Of a DNA stretch of 64,000 bases, positions 30,829 through 42,392 are shown one piece after another. A program made the translations under genes and the position numbers. The stretch covers positions 1,116,001 to 1,180,000 of the forward strand of contig JAPEIS010000016.1 in NCBI GenBank assembly GCA_029531795.1, written 5' to 3'. Origin of the DNA: Sclerotinia nivalis (taxonomy: Eukaryota > Ascomycota > Leotiomycetes > Helotiales > Sclerotiniaceae). Each line of letters begins with the position of its first letter. The first letter of the stretch is position 1. Under the pieces are notes generated by a model. That model saw only the letters and a program-made list of their open reading frames with translations. It was not told the DNA's origin and made no database searches.

Positions 30829-32697
30829 CTATCTCCGATCAACCACGGGTATATGTGAATTCATCTCCCTGGATTTCATAGCTTGTTTCGCTTTCACCAT
30901 ACTTATGACTAGCTCATTTGAAGTGAAGGGAATCTCCAATTCTTTAGCTCGTCGAGCGAGGTAGCCATTGTAAAAGTCAATGTCCGTTTTCATTCCAGTT
31001 CTAACGTTGTGTAACATAGATGTCACATTTTTCCCGCTACGAGCAAGCACAGATAATACCATGCTCGTTAGCCTGCGGTTTCCAAAACGTTTATTAACGT
31101 TTGCGACTGTCGCGAGCTCCGGAAGATTTTTCAAAACTTGCGAAATCTCATTTAGAAGGAACTTCATCGTCTGACTCGCTTGGAAATTGTATAACAGGTG
31201 GTCGTTTGAGCAATCGAAGATGACAGATAACGGCCCAATGACGGAATTGACGGCTATGTATTCGAGATGAAATTTCATGAACTCAGGATAGTTTAAGCCT
31301 ATGGCTTCAAGTTGAGGAGATCGACTTAGTGCCATTAACATGTATCTTGAAGATGGGGCCCAGTTGTTCAAGAGCTTCCTATCTGTGCTTTCAGACAATA
31401 GTCCATCGGCGGACGCATTGGTGTCAGTTGGGGGAATGGTAAGCTTTAGCTGTCCCTGCGTAGTTTGAGCCACGGTCCATAGTTGGTCTGTTGCAAACAA
31501 TCCATGAGACAAATTACCAAGCATGTAATGAGGACGATCTTGCAAATTCGGGAAAACATTTTTGTTAACATCCTCGATAACGCCTGCTCCATGTTGCACA
31601 AAACATATAGTTGAATTAGGCCGAAGACGATGCTTTATTGATGTGAGCGCCGCCACCGTTTTGTCCCCGTTCGTAGTAATGACCAGGTTGTCTATCACCT
31701 CCTCGGTATATCCAAATCTGTGCTCGGTGGTACCGGTTTCTGACTCGGGCCCAGGAATATTGAAACTTGCGGATAATTCAACGTTAAAACCTGATTGCTC
31801 CCTTATGATTTCATCCTTGAATACCCTGAGGACTTGGTGGCTGTGATGCCATTGCTGAATTAACAGTGGTCGATGCATCAGTAAAGTAATAGGCGGCGGA
31901 CAGTCCATTCCAGCAAGGTTATATGCAATGAATTGCCCAATAGGCCCTGTCCCTAAGACATGGACGGTGCGTGATATAGACCTGTCCTCTCGGTGAGTTG
32001 AATATTGAGATGGTAATTTGTAATGAACGTTGGCTTGTTGACTTGACTGCAAAGTTTCTTGACCATTCTGGTAAGAAGGCATTGCAGGTGACTCCTGATC
32101 GGTCGATTCCATACCCGTGACTGGATAGTATGGAGAAGACGAGTATTCAGAGCCAACCTCAGAGACATGGGGATTGGCAGGCTCTCCCGAGTCAATCTTA
32201 TCCTGTAGCTCTCCTGGCGACAATTTCATATCTGCCTCCCATCTCAAACGGCAATCCGAGCTGGCAGATTCGATCAATGATGCATTGTTTTCTTCTTCAC
32301 TGCATGGGTCCAGCTCCTGTTCATCCTGCAGGTCTATATCCATAGCATATGCATGATCATTGGGTATAATATGTCTGGGTCTGCCTTCTTGATTTGTGAT
32401 ATCGTTGTCTGACCACCCATCGCTTGCATTGACTCCATTGCTACTATTCCCATAACTCCGAGAAGGTCCGCTGGTGGTGGGGTCTCTCTCTGAACCCCAG
32501 ACGCAGGACAAGCTGGCATGCAATCTTCCTTTCCGCCTCGGCCACCAGTATGTCTCGTTTTGCCTCGACCAAGTGCGAGTGGCCACCCGGCCCAAGGAGA
32601 TGCTACCTGAGAGCCATCGACAATTTTGAGGGTTTTGAGCAAGCACCCGCCACAGCGGACGACCGCACCTTGGAAAAGACAGGATGAACACTCTCAA
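30829..32697 (-). CDS. Ketopantoate reductase-like protein (ApbA/PanE family) with long N-terminal extension
   Basis: The C-terminal 380 residues are a 2-dehydropantoate 2-reductase fold, which in the family reduces ketopantoate with NADPH for pantothenate synthesis; fungal relatives also include the mitochondrial translation factor Cbs2. The Rossmann motif is VHVLGTGPIGQFIAYNLAG (near residue 246), followed by TICFVQHGAG, a helical domain with NSVIGPLSVIFDCSNDHLL, and a C-terminal DIDFYNGYLARRAKELEIP block typical of the substrate-side domain. The frame is open from 32700 with no ATG until 32343. It therefore either starts at 32343 (about 504 residues, acidic disordered N-terminus) or has an upstream exon that I could not place. 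The part upstream of 32343 is Arg/Ser/Trp-rich and could be a mitochondrial presequence. Confidence 0.8.
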   Translation of the reverse strand: MRVFILSFPRCGRPLWRVLAQNPQNCRWLSGSISLGRVATRTWSRQNETYWWPRRKGRLHASLSCVWGSERDPTTSGPSRSYGNSSNGVNASDGWSDNDITNQEGRPRHIIPNDHAYAMDIDLQDEQELDPCSEEENNASLIESASSDCRLRWEADMKLSPGELQDKIDSGEPANPHVSEVGSEYSSSPYYPVTGMESTDQESPAMPSYQNGQETLQSSQQANVHYKLPSQYSTHREDRSISRTVHVLGTGPIGQFIAYNLAGMDCPPPITLLMHRPLLIQQWHHSHQVLRVFKDEIIREQSGFNVELSASFNIPGPESETGTTEHRFGYTEEVIDNLVITTNGDKTVAALTSIKHRLRPNSTICFVQHGAGVIEDVNKNVFPNLQDRPHYMLGNLSHGLFATDQLWTVAQTTQGQLKLTIPPTDTNASADGLLSESTDRKLLNNWAPSSRYMLMALSRSPQLEAIGLNYPEFMKFHLEYIAVNSVIGPLSVIFDCSNDHLLYNFQASQTMKFLLNEISQVLKNLPELATVANVNKRFGNRRLTSMVLSVLARSGKNVTSMLHNVRTGMKTDIDFYNGYLARRAKELEIPFTSNELVISMVKAKQAMKSREMNSHIPVVDRR

Positions 32698-33488
32698 TGG
32701 TTATTGAAATGAACTCATGGCAGACAAGCAGAAGCAAGATGTCTACTCTGTCGTTGTTGCAATCGTCTGCACTCGAAACCAAAGGAGTCAGTTTTCACGT
32801 CTTTGTACACATCCGCAAAGGGAAAAAAGAGTAAGTTTGTAACGGATAATGACGGAGGGCAGAATTTTGTTGACTCTGTATGAGATGGGGCGAAAGTTAT
32901 AGCTCCTTTTCAGTGGGGGGAATGAAGCTAACTCGAGATGTATTTGAGGCTATGGCTTAGTATAAAATAAGACTGAAGACTATTCGCATATAATATGTAA
33001 ACTTCGCACATGGACAAGATATAAAAGAAGAGGAAGTATGTAGATGTACGAATGGGGAGGCGAATGTTGGGAGTTATATTGGAGAAAGACTCAAGGAAGT
33101 AAATAAATGTCATTCACATTCAAATATCCAAAATCGAAAAAAATGTTGATTAAGCATTTTGAAAGAATATTTATCCTAACATCCCTGTAAGACATTCGTG
33201 TAATCCAATTGGAAGACGTCAATATAAATGCAATTGATGCGGCCGCTTTCTTCCGGCTAGCTCGGGGGATAATTCTACTAAAATTTCTCAAAGAAAGGTT
33301 CATCTCAAGGTGATGGATTTTTGGTTGAAAGGTCAAGAAAGTTTCGAAAATCACGAATACGAATAAGACAAACTTATAACCACAAATAACTTATAACAAG
33401 CAATCATCAATCATCAATCAGCAATACCAATTCTATCCATACCTACTAACTACTACGTCGGCTTCAACTTCAACGCCAAAACTTCACA
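32698..33488. other. Divergent intergenic region
   Basis: Upstream of both the ketopantoate reductase-like and the Lrp1 genes. It is AT-rich with pyrimidine-rich stretches before 33489. No gene is recognised. Confidence 0.5.
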
Positions 33489-34347
33489 ATGGATCCTACT
33501 AAGATTTTGTCTTTACTCGAACAACTTGATGATGATATTGATGATATAGAAGATGCTGTTGCTCCTTTCATTCAAAAAACCATTCCGGAATTCGCAAGCA
33601 AGCTGCCTTTGCTAGACAAGGCAAAACTTTACACTCTCGTTACATACGCCATAGAATCCATATTATTCTGTAGGTTTTCCCATCCACTCATGTCTGTCGC
33701 ATCTTGTACTTTTATACTAATTCATCCCATTAGCATACCTACGGCTTAATGGTGTCAATGCTCGTGAACATCCCGTTTTCACAGAGCTTACGCGGATGAA
33801 GCAATATTTTGAGAAGATAAAACTTACCGAGAATCCTCCCGTCGCAGTCGCATCAGAGAGGAATCTTAAATTAGACAAAGGCGCCGCTGGAAGATTCATC
33901 AAGGCAGGACTAGTAAGAGCGCTCTTATCCCTCTTCAATTGGATGGCCTGGGAATATATACTGACTATGCTTACCTTACAGAGTGGAAATGATAAGTATG
34001 ATTTGCAAAGAGCGGAGCAAATGGCGAAGGAAAGAGCCAAGTCTCATATCAGATTCGAAGAGCTATCAAAGAAGAGGAAAGTGGATGAAGAAACAACAGA
34101 ACCCAATAGTGCAAAATCAAAAACTTCAGATGAATCCGATGACTCCAATTCATCTTCTGATTCTTCGGATGAGCCTGCACTAGTAGCACACAAGAGCAAA
34201 AAGCCAAAGACGGCGAAAGTAGCAGCGCCAGTGGAGTCGATGGAGGATAGCTCTTCCATTCCCAACTCCAAACACAAAAAGTCTAAGCGGGGAGCTCAGG
34301 AGAAGAAATCAAAGAGCAAGTCAAAGAAGACCAAGAGCAAGAACTAA
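33489..34347 (+). CDS. LRP1: Exosome-associated protein Lrp1/Rrp47 (C1D family)
   Basis: A nuclear cofactor of the exosome nuclease Rrp6 in rRNA, snoRNA and snRNA 3' processing. Exons 33489-33669, 33734-33912 and 33982-34347; introns of 64 and 69 bp (GTAGGT..TTAG and GTAAGA..ACAG), giving 241 residues. The Sas10/Utp3/C1D domain covers residues 5-100: LLDKAKLYTLVTYAIESILFSYLRLNGVNAREHPVFTELTRMKQYFEKIK, which becomes continuous across intron 1. The segment RNLKLDKGAAGRFIKAGL is the conserved end. The tail is acidic-serine and then very Lys-rich (KSKSKKTKSKN), fitting RNA binding and nuclear localisation. Confidence 0.9.
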
Positions 34348-34860
34348 AACTATCTGATAATTGGGATATGAATATGAGATTTACTGGCTGTATGCATATT
34401 TGGATGAGGGCGTTCTGGGTTTAGCTTAGGGATGATACCATGATTTTTCACGGCAAAGTAGGACAACTCAGAGTCTGAGTTACTGGACAATAATTATTTA
34501 GACATAAAAAGAAAGAAGTAATAAATGCTATTTTCTCAAGATCCTGTTTATAATCATAAAGATTTAGATTTTGGATGTCAAAAAGAGCAAAAGAGTGAAA
34601 GGTATTCTCTAAATATTCTCCTCCTAACTGTTAGTACCTCATAATGTTTCTTGCCCATATATATTGATCTACGGAGTAAAATCACGTGCACTCACCACAA
34701 TGTTAAGGCTGAACTAACCCGATTAGAAATAGTTCGTGTGAATGGAATATGTTCCGGGGATTGATAAATACTTCAACTTCCCGACTCAAGGCAAAATCGT
34801 AACGTCAACACCTAAAAACTTCAACTCATCTACTCATCTCTTTCAATTCATCAAATAAAT
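34348..34860. other. Intergenic region
   Basis: Contains the end of the Lrp1 transcript and the promoter of the downstream CHCH gene. A pyrimidine/CAAC-rich leader lies just before 34861. No other feature is seen. Confidence 0.5.
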
Positions 34861-35465
34861 ATGCCTCGTCAAGGAAGATCCGGAAGGGGAAGCGCCCCAT
34901 CTCGTCCAACAGTCTCAGCCCCCAGCAGACCACCTACCGTTCAGCAAACCCGACCAGCAACTTCTGCTGCATACCCACCAAGGCCAGCTTCTGGTGCAGC
35001 TCCCCCAGCAGCTCCTCAAGCACAAGCAGGTGCTCCACAAGCCCAAAGTTCTTCTGGTCCAGGTTTAATCGGACAAGTGGCTAGCACTGCAGCGTGAGTT
35101 TCCCTTCCCGCAGATATATTTCTCAAGGTCAAATACTGATCGCAACTCTGTAGAGGTGTCGCCATCGGATCCTCACTAGGCCATGCCATTAGCGGTTTCT
35201 TCGGCGGTGGATCTAGCGCACCCGAAGCTGCTCAAGATAATGCTGTAGCAACCCAAACTCAAGAGAAGAATCAATTCGGCGAACCAAACTGTGGCTTCCA
35301 GGTCAAGAGCTTTACCAACTGCATGGATGAAAACCAAGGAAACATGTCAATTTGCAACTGGTATTTGGAGCAATTGGTATGAGCAAACGAATATTCTTTT
35401 TGGACCTATATCATGCTAACAGTATTTTACAGAAAGCGTGCCAGAACACAGCAAGCCAATATTAA
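34861..35465 (+). CDS. MIX17: CHCH-domain mitochondrial protein Mix17 (CHCHD2/10 family)
   Basis: A mitochondrial intermembrane-space protein with a twin Cx9C fold, imported and oxidised by the Mia40 pathway. Exons 34861-35093, 35154-35376 and 35433-35465; introns of 60 and 56 bp give 162 residues. The N-terminus is Arg/Pro/Ala-rich and disordered. A central hydrophobic Gly/Ala segment (GLIGQVASTAAGVAIGSSLGHAISGFFGG) is the family hallmark. The CHCH domain has C-X9-C twice, CGFQVKSFTNC and CNWYLEQLKAC. The second of these is split by intron 2, so the gene is incomplete without the small last exon encoding KACQNTASQY. Confidence 0.93.
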
Positions 35466-35953
35466 GGACCTCAAATTGACGATCATAAAAAAACTTAGGA
35501 TGAATGTATGATAAAGGAATAGCAATAACTCAAAATAATGAACCACTCTACCCTGATGATTTGTCGAAGGTGTGAGAAGGGGTCATGTCCGCCTTAGATA
35601 GCACATTCAGAGCGTTCAATAGCTGTTTGTTTGCGCTATGTTTGAACGTTTGAACGTTTGAATGTTTGAAGCATCAAAAACTCTCAGGTAAGAGTATCAT
35701 ATCAGTCTTCTCACGATGTGACTCGATTATTTACATGGAAGAATTATTTTTCAGCCTTGCATGCCCGAAGTCGGCACCCCATAGAAAAAATAGTCCAGCC
35801 TTGCACCAGCCCCCACTATGATTTCCATTCCATGGGACAGTCACACCCCATCAACACTTTTAACTTCTTATATTCTCCATAGATTTTCTTTTTACAATTG
35901 TCGCAGTAGATTCCTCATACCGTTCTATTCATTGCCATATCAATTTGTACATC
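35466..35953. other. Intergenic region
   Basis: A short repeat of GTTTGAAC/GTTTGAAT words lies at about 35640-35672. The rest is the promoter and leader of the downstream gene. No gene is seen. Confidence 0.5.
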
Positions 35954-37324
35954 ATGACCACTCAATTTCCTACCAAGCGTTGTGGTAAGTCAACCCTCAA
36001 ATATACCCCTCCTCAAAACCCATACTCGCATTTCCTTCCCTTCAGTTCCCGCTTCCTCATAACATGGACTAACTCATCTCTTTATAGGTGTACTTGGATG
36101 CACCGGCTCTGTTGGCCAAAGATTCATTCTCCTCCTTGCCCAACATCCATATTTCAAACTCCACGCCGTAGGAGCCTCTTCGCGATCCGCAGGCAAGAAA
36201 TACAAAGATGCCGTCAAATGGAAACAAGCCTTCCCCATGACCGCCGAGATTGGTGATCTAGTGGTCAAGGAATGCAAAGCAAGCGAATTCGCGGATTGTG
36301 ATATTGTGTTCAGTGGATTGGATGCTGATGTTGCGGGTGATATTGGTATGAGCCCTTTCAACTGGATTCACATTTTCCTTGTCGCTCCAGCAGTTCCATT
36401 TGTGAGACGACACGACGGTTTTGTAAAGGGCAATGCTTACAAGGACGAATAATCTAGAGATGGAATTCATGAAGGCTGAACTAGCCGTTTTCTCCAATGC
36501 CAAAAACTACCGCCGCGATCCAATTGTCCCCCTCATCGTTCCCACAGTCAACCTCCCCCATTTCGACCTCATCCCTCATCAACGCCGCGCCCACTCCTTA
36601 AAGAAAGGTTTCCTCGTCTGCAATTCCAACTGTGCCGTCATCGGCATAGTAATTCCCTTCGCCGCCATCCAAAAAGCTTTTGGAGAAGTCGACCAAGTGA
36701 GTGTGGTCACCATGCAAGCTGTCAGCGGTGCCGGCTATCCAGGAGTAAGCAGCATGGATATTCTTGACAATGTTGTTCCATTCATTTCTGGCGAGGAAGA
36801 TAAATTAGAAACGGAAGCGCAAAAGATTCTTGGAAAGGTTAATGCGGAAATTACTGGTTTTGAGGATCAATCCGACTTGAAGATTTCGGCAGCCTGCAAC
36901 AGAGTCGCGGTTCTAGATGGCCATATGGCTTGTGTATCTCTCCGCTTCAAGAATCGTGATGGGCCTAGACCTACCGCTGAAGAGGTCAAGAAGGCTATGA
37001 GGGAATATGTTAGTGAAGCCCAGACATTAGGATGTCCGTCGGCGCCAGAGCCAGCCATTACAGTCATGGACGAGCCGGATAGACCACAGCCAAGATTAGA
37101 TCGCAATACACAAAATGGGTACACAGTTAGCGTTGGAAGGATTAGAGAAGATGATAGTGGGATCTTTGATCTCAAATTCGTGGCTTTGAGTCACAACAGT
37201 AAGTCTTCATCCCGTTATTTTCCTTACTATAGTGCCCAAGGACTAACATCATTTAGCGGTTATTGGCGCAGCTGGGTCTTCGATACTAAACGCTGAAGCG
37301 GCGGTTCTCAAGGGTTATATCTAA
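35954..37324 (+). CDS. HOM2: Aspartate-semialdehyde dehydrogenase
   Basis: Catalyses NADPH-dependent reduction of aspartyl phosphate to aspartate semialdehyde, the second step towards threonine, methionine and isoleucine; cytosolic. Exons 35954-35984, 36088-36345, 36458-37198 and 37257-37324; introns of 103, 112 and 58 bp, total 365 residues. The first exon encodes only [10 protein letters not shown]. The Rossmann motif [17 protein letters not shown] follows across intron 1. The active-site Cys is in [10 protein letters not shown], and the substrate loop is [10 protein letters not shown]. The dimerisation and catalytic His/Arg region ([16 protein letters not shown]) is intact. The last exon supplies the conserved helix [14 protein letters not shown]. 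Length is usual for fungal Hom2. Confidence 0.95.
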
Positions 37325-38021
37325 GGGAGGGAGGCTGGTTATATACCCAATTGTTCTAGAATCAAAAGTTGCATTTCCAAGGTGTACAAGAAAAGCCTAT
37401 TTCATTTGAAACTTTATTACCTCTTCTCCTCTGTGTCACCTATTTGGCCAGAAAAACTGAATTGTGAAGTGACTCGATGTATAAATCCACCAGGAAATGA
37501 AGGTGTTGGAGTGTCAGTAATCAACTCATCCTCCGAATATTTCTACAACTTCTCGGCTATGAGGGGAGGGAAGAAAAAGGGGGAAGATCATGCGACATGG
37601 ACGAAACCCACCCAGGTAGCCACCAGGTAGCCTCACTGCAATTCAAACACAACTTTAGATAGACACGGCGGATAGAATAATGGTGGTATATTGTAATTTT
37701 GATTCATGGTTGTGCAATCAATCGCACAGCGCAAAGGCGCTCGCTATACTAGCTAGTTTTCGGATCTGCTCATTTCATTTCTCCCTATCAATTACTTCAA
37801 ATCCCTTCTGGGTGAAAAACCATGCAAAATCAGGTATTCGTGCTTTCCCATTAAAGTCTCTGGAACTTTTTGAGTCGAAGCTAAGCTACGCGATTTGAGG
37901 CAGCATAATGTTTGCGCGGTGAAAAGCGCTTTTTTAGTGCTGGACACTCTTGAAAAGGCAGGAAAAAGTAAAATAAAGAAAAGTCAACGAAATCCACGCC
38001 AGTGAATTGGTATAGACACTG
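37325..38021. other. Convergent intergenic region
   Basis: Separates the 3' ends of HOM2 (+) and the RNA-dependent RNA polymerase gene (-). Small open frames on the + strand lack any recognisable product. It probably holds both 3' untranslated regions. Confidence 0.5.
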
Positions 38022-41000
38022 TTAGTCTGCGAAAGCCGATAGCTTGTCCATCATAGATGATTCAAGAACCACATTGCCTGTGTCCTCGACAATTTCTTCG
38101 ATTTCTCCATCATCAGATAGGTTTGGGTCGGATTCATCTTGCCTAACCAGAACCGGTGGAGAGAAAACTTGAGTCGATGAAGATGGTGTAGGAGCTTCCG
38201 CGGAATCAAATTCCTCCACAGCCGATGATCCTAGATGCTTCGTTTTCGATTTATTATGGCCTTGCGAGTTTCCAAGGAGGAAACCGAAGACATTATCTCG
38301 AAGCCTAGACGTATGAATTGAGTTCTCAGAAGTCATTTCAGTGGCAGTACGCTCTGTGTTGTTTCCTGGTATTAGAGGACCAGGTGTCAAGGCTGGTGTA
38401 GAAGTTGCGGACCCCACGTCAGATTGTTCCCCATCATAATGGAATTCATTGTCCGAAAGGTCGTCCTGAAACAAGTCGAGAATCTCGCCGCGGTGAATTA
38501 CTACACCGTTTTCTTGCTTGACAAAATCTTCATCTTGCTTGCCCAACTCCCTTTGACGGTTTGATGCCGTGGTTTGAGGCTTCTCAACGCTGAACGTTTT
38601 GAAGCCTATCTTTCCAAAATCATCAATTGCTTCAATACCTGTAGCAATTCTGCCTAATTCTTTCTCGAACAGCCACGGGAAACTTATTAATGGCATTGAG
38701 TCCGGATTCATCCGTCTCTTTGGCACTTCCATCCCATTCACCATTCTGCTTGTACGACACTCAGCTAATGCAATATCAAGTTCCTCCTTCGTCACCTTAT
38801 ACATAGCAGCAACGAACGGTCCGAGGACCGTAAAGTCTTTACCACCAGCTATTTCAATACACACGAAACGGAACCGATCTTTGAGTGCACCTGTAATTGA
38901 CGCCATTTCCTCCTGGAGTTTGTAGTCGCTTCCAACCTTTGGTTTTGAAAGAATAAACGTCGACCATACCTCAAATTCGGTTTTTATATCTTGTTGGGCT
39001 AAAATTCGTCGCATAGCAGTGTCGTATTTTGTCTTCGTCTGACGAGCAGCCTTCAAAATGGCATTGTCTAACTTGTAGGCTCTCAAAATACGTTTATCAA
39101 AGGGTTCCTCGTACTGTGGGACAAAATGCGCACTCTCAACCTTATCATATAGTTGACCAAGTATTTTCGAGGAGTGATATTGTTTTGATAAGGGTTTATG
39201 GGTCTTTTCCATGAAATGCGGCCATTTTTGAGGAGCCAGATACCTTGGCATATTAGCTGGTTGACCAGTTTTAACATAGTCGACGGCTTTGCTATGCAGC
39301 TCCGCAAGCTCGAGGCCTGAGATTGGAATTAGTATCAAAGCAATATGACAAAAGTAAAAGGGTACTTACATTTAGGATCCTTGATGCCGTGGCTAAGAAG
39401 ATCAGCTTGTGCCAGATGAGCATGGGCTATGGTCGGCAAGGAATCGTTCTTCATATACTTGACGAAAAACTTCAGCAGATCCCGTACTTTCACAGGTCGT
39501 TTGAGTGTTACAGGCTCTAAAGCTGCATAACTCATTGGCTCACAGTTCCATTCAGATGGTTGTAAATTCTTATCCCATATAACAAAAAAGTCATCACCAT
39601 CTAAATCGCCGCCAGAGCACATGCTAGGCACGTCTCTTTCACCACTTTGAGGGAATACAACAACGTCTCGCAAATGATGCAGAGCTGGCACGTTGACTGC
39701 TTGGACAACTCTAAGATCGCCGGGATGAAGAGATGGATTTCGCCCGACAAGGCAGATTCCCTCAATGACGTTGTATTGAGTTGTGTTCTCTCTATTGGGG
39801 ACTTGAATAAAGATCTGAGGTAACTCATCTTCTTTGTAAGTCGTACCACATGCCACGGTTGGTTTGGTATAGCCCCTGAGAGTGTTTGTTTCATCAACAC
39901 AACCAAGCACGAATGCTCCATTCTCCACGATAATCTTTGCTTTCTCCTTCAGGAGTTTGATAGACCATGCTCTCCAGAGATGGAGTAAAGATAGAACAAA
40001 TGGCTCTCTTTCTGTCATGAAACCATTCAGGATCATACTGGCGATATTAATGGTCATATGATTATCATCAATATATCTGTTGAGAAGATTAAGCGCAATC
40101 GTGTTGTTGCTCATCGCATTCTGGTAGTTGGAGAGTTGTTCAGATAGCATCTTCAGGAAAACCTCGTCTTTGACTCCGAGCGACGAAAGAATGGTAATTG
40201 TCTGACGATTAAGAGTCGCAGAGGAGAATTGCGAACATCTGATGATTTCAAGACCATTGTATACAGCCGTGAACTTTTGCTGACTCTTGCGGATGTGGAC
40301 CTCGTTATTCTTCGCATCAGGGGAAACGACCAGGATTCCTTTACAGCCACCCAATCTAAATTGGAATGCTGATGGTGCCGAGTTGGTACGGAGTTTCAGT
40401 TCTTCAGCAATCATTTGAGCTAGGAAAGGTGAGATCTTACCAACCCCATCAGTAAAACAGTGCCCATTTCTTTCAATATCAGGGATCTTAATGAGGTCTG
40501 GTGCCGAAAGACCTCTGATGGCTCTAGTCGTCGAGAAACATTGGCCAAGTCTTGCAGCGTATTTTGCAACGACATTGATATGGGAAAAGGTTCCCATCCA
40601 TTGACGAATGTCGTTGCAGGACAAATAGGCTGGCGGACAAAAGAAGTATGCTCCGTTCTCTCGAAATTGAGAGTTTCCAAAAGCTAAAAACTCATAGTGC
40701 CTATCGCCAATACGAATGCCATTGCTGATTACTCTAAACACTCTTGTGAATAATCCATCGTTACGAATCTTATCGGCGCATGAATTGATCCGGCCCTGCA
40801 CCTATTAGCAAAGGATGAGTAGTACTGACGAACATGGGAACCAACCTCGGCCTTCTCATCTGTGAACTGAACACGCAAAAATCGACCTTCTCTGTTCTCT
40901 TTTGAGTAATGTCGCAAGACTCGATTGGTAGTTTCAACAGTGGGCGAGCTGAAGTAAATCGAGCTAGGTGTCACTGTCGCCTTCCGAGAAAACGCGCAAT

Positions 41001-42392
41001 AATGGGGAATATCAGTCAAAGAAGAGAATGATAAAGCGTCGTTGTTGGTAAAGATAGAAGAAGGATTATACAACCGTTTAGAGCTGTAGTCCTCGGCGAC
41101 GTACTCCAGTAAATTTCTTGCCTTAGCTGGATCTTGTGCAGCTATTTTGGCCAAGGAATATATGAACTTTTCATCGATGTTATATTCGTTGATGATTTCC
41201 TGTGAGATGCATACTTCGAGTTGATACCTTACCTCGAATGGTAATGGCACCGTGATCCTTCCGGAATCAAGAAAATGGTCATCTGCAGTTGCACTTCTAG
41301 CCCCACGTGGATCTATAAGAGACCATAGCTCAGCTTTTCGCATTGGCTCTAGACGAAAGTTATCTAGCGTGATGATTTCGATGTTGAAATCTTGAAGAGC
41401 TTTTTGAACTTTATGAAATTCATCTGGCGCACATTGGCCATCGTTGAAAACCCAGCGGTAGGTGGTCCAACGACCTACATAAGTTAGTACCGTTCATGGA
41501 ATCAAGAATGTTCCAATGTAGACTTACCAATATCAATTACTGGCCTCTCCTTATGTAAAGCAAGTGGAATATCCTCTACAAAGAAAGGATTGTATTCAAT
41601 ATCGGTTTGCCGAAACCAGCTATCCCATTCGGTCCATGATAGTACTTGTTGCTGAGATCCTTTCTGGTCCTCACGCCAGCGATAGAATTGGGGTGGACTA
41701 TCCAGAGTTATCAAGAGTGATAAGTTTCGATCGCCCAGATCAGCTCGCTGGATCGACTTCAGTTGGTCGAAAGGTATGTTGAACATATATCTCTCCTTTC
41801 GATCAAAGTGTCCAATGGGTTCACTACATGGGAAATTTTTGTCGCCATGACTTCTTGGATCGGTGAAATGCATCGAAAACTGAGCTTCCAGTCTTCTACG
41901 CTTCAGATTCACGGTAAGGGCAAGATCATTGTGGTCCTGAGATCTCACAGTTTGCATAGGCATCATGCATTCTGGTTCTATCATGACTCCAAATTGAAGC
42001 GTAGAAGAAATGAGTTTCGTCTTTGCCGGGTAGAAAACATTTTTCCTGAACGGGCATTGGACTCTCCTTTCTCTTCTCGAGCTCATATCCTGACGGATGC
42101 GAACATCATAAGTGGAGCCTTTCTCGAGGTTGATTGGGTATGGGCGATCCCAGAAAGGAATCGGAGGAGGCGAAAATACTACTTTTCCTCTATGCGCTGC
42201 TGCTTTTCCTGTTTGCACTCGGGTCTCAAAAATCTCAATGTACGTAATTGTACCTCGAGTTTCCAAACTACTGATCAAGTCGTAGATTGTAGTACCGGGT
42301 TGTATGTTGTCGATGAGCAGTACGATTTCCCCGGACTCTTTAGTGTCAGGTTTGATCCGAATAGCTGGAACTTTCGGTGTCATGATGGCCAT
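38022..42392 (-). CDS. RNA-dependent RNA polymerase (QDE-1/SAD-1/RDR family)
   Basis: Cell-encoded RNA polymerase that makes double-stranded RNA for Dicer in RNA silencing (quelling or meiotic silencing in Neurospora). Exons 42392-41528, 41474-40846, 40795-39370 and 39316-38022; introns of 53, 50 and 53 bp; 1404 residues. The N-terminus (residues 20-60, EIVLLIDNIQPGTTIYDLISSLETRG) is RRM-like. The core from about residue 410 contains FLRVQFTDEKAEGRI, CFTDGVGKIS, QFRLGGCKGILVV and VVFPQSGERDVPSMCSGGDLDGDDFFVIWD. The DLDGD near residue 890 is the catalytic metal-binding signature and is intact. The last 200 residues are acidic and disordered. The N-terminal RRM favours a SAD-1/RRP-like paralogue over QDE-1 itself. 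The acceptor of intron 2 (CAG before GGCCGG, or AATAG six bases earlier) is uncertain by two codons. Confidence 0.93.
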
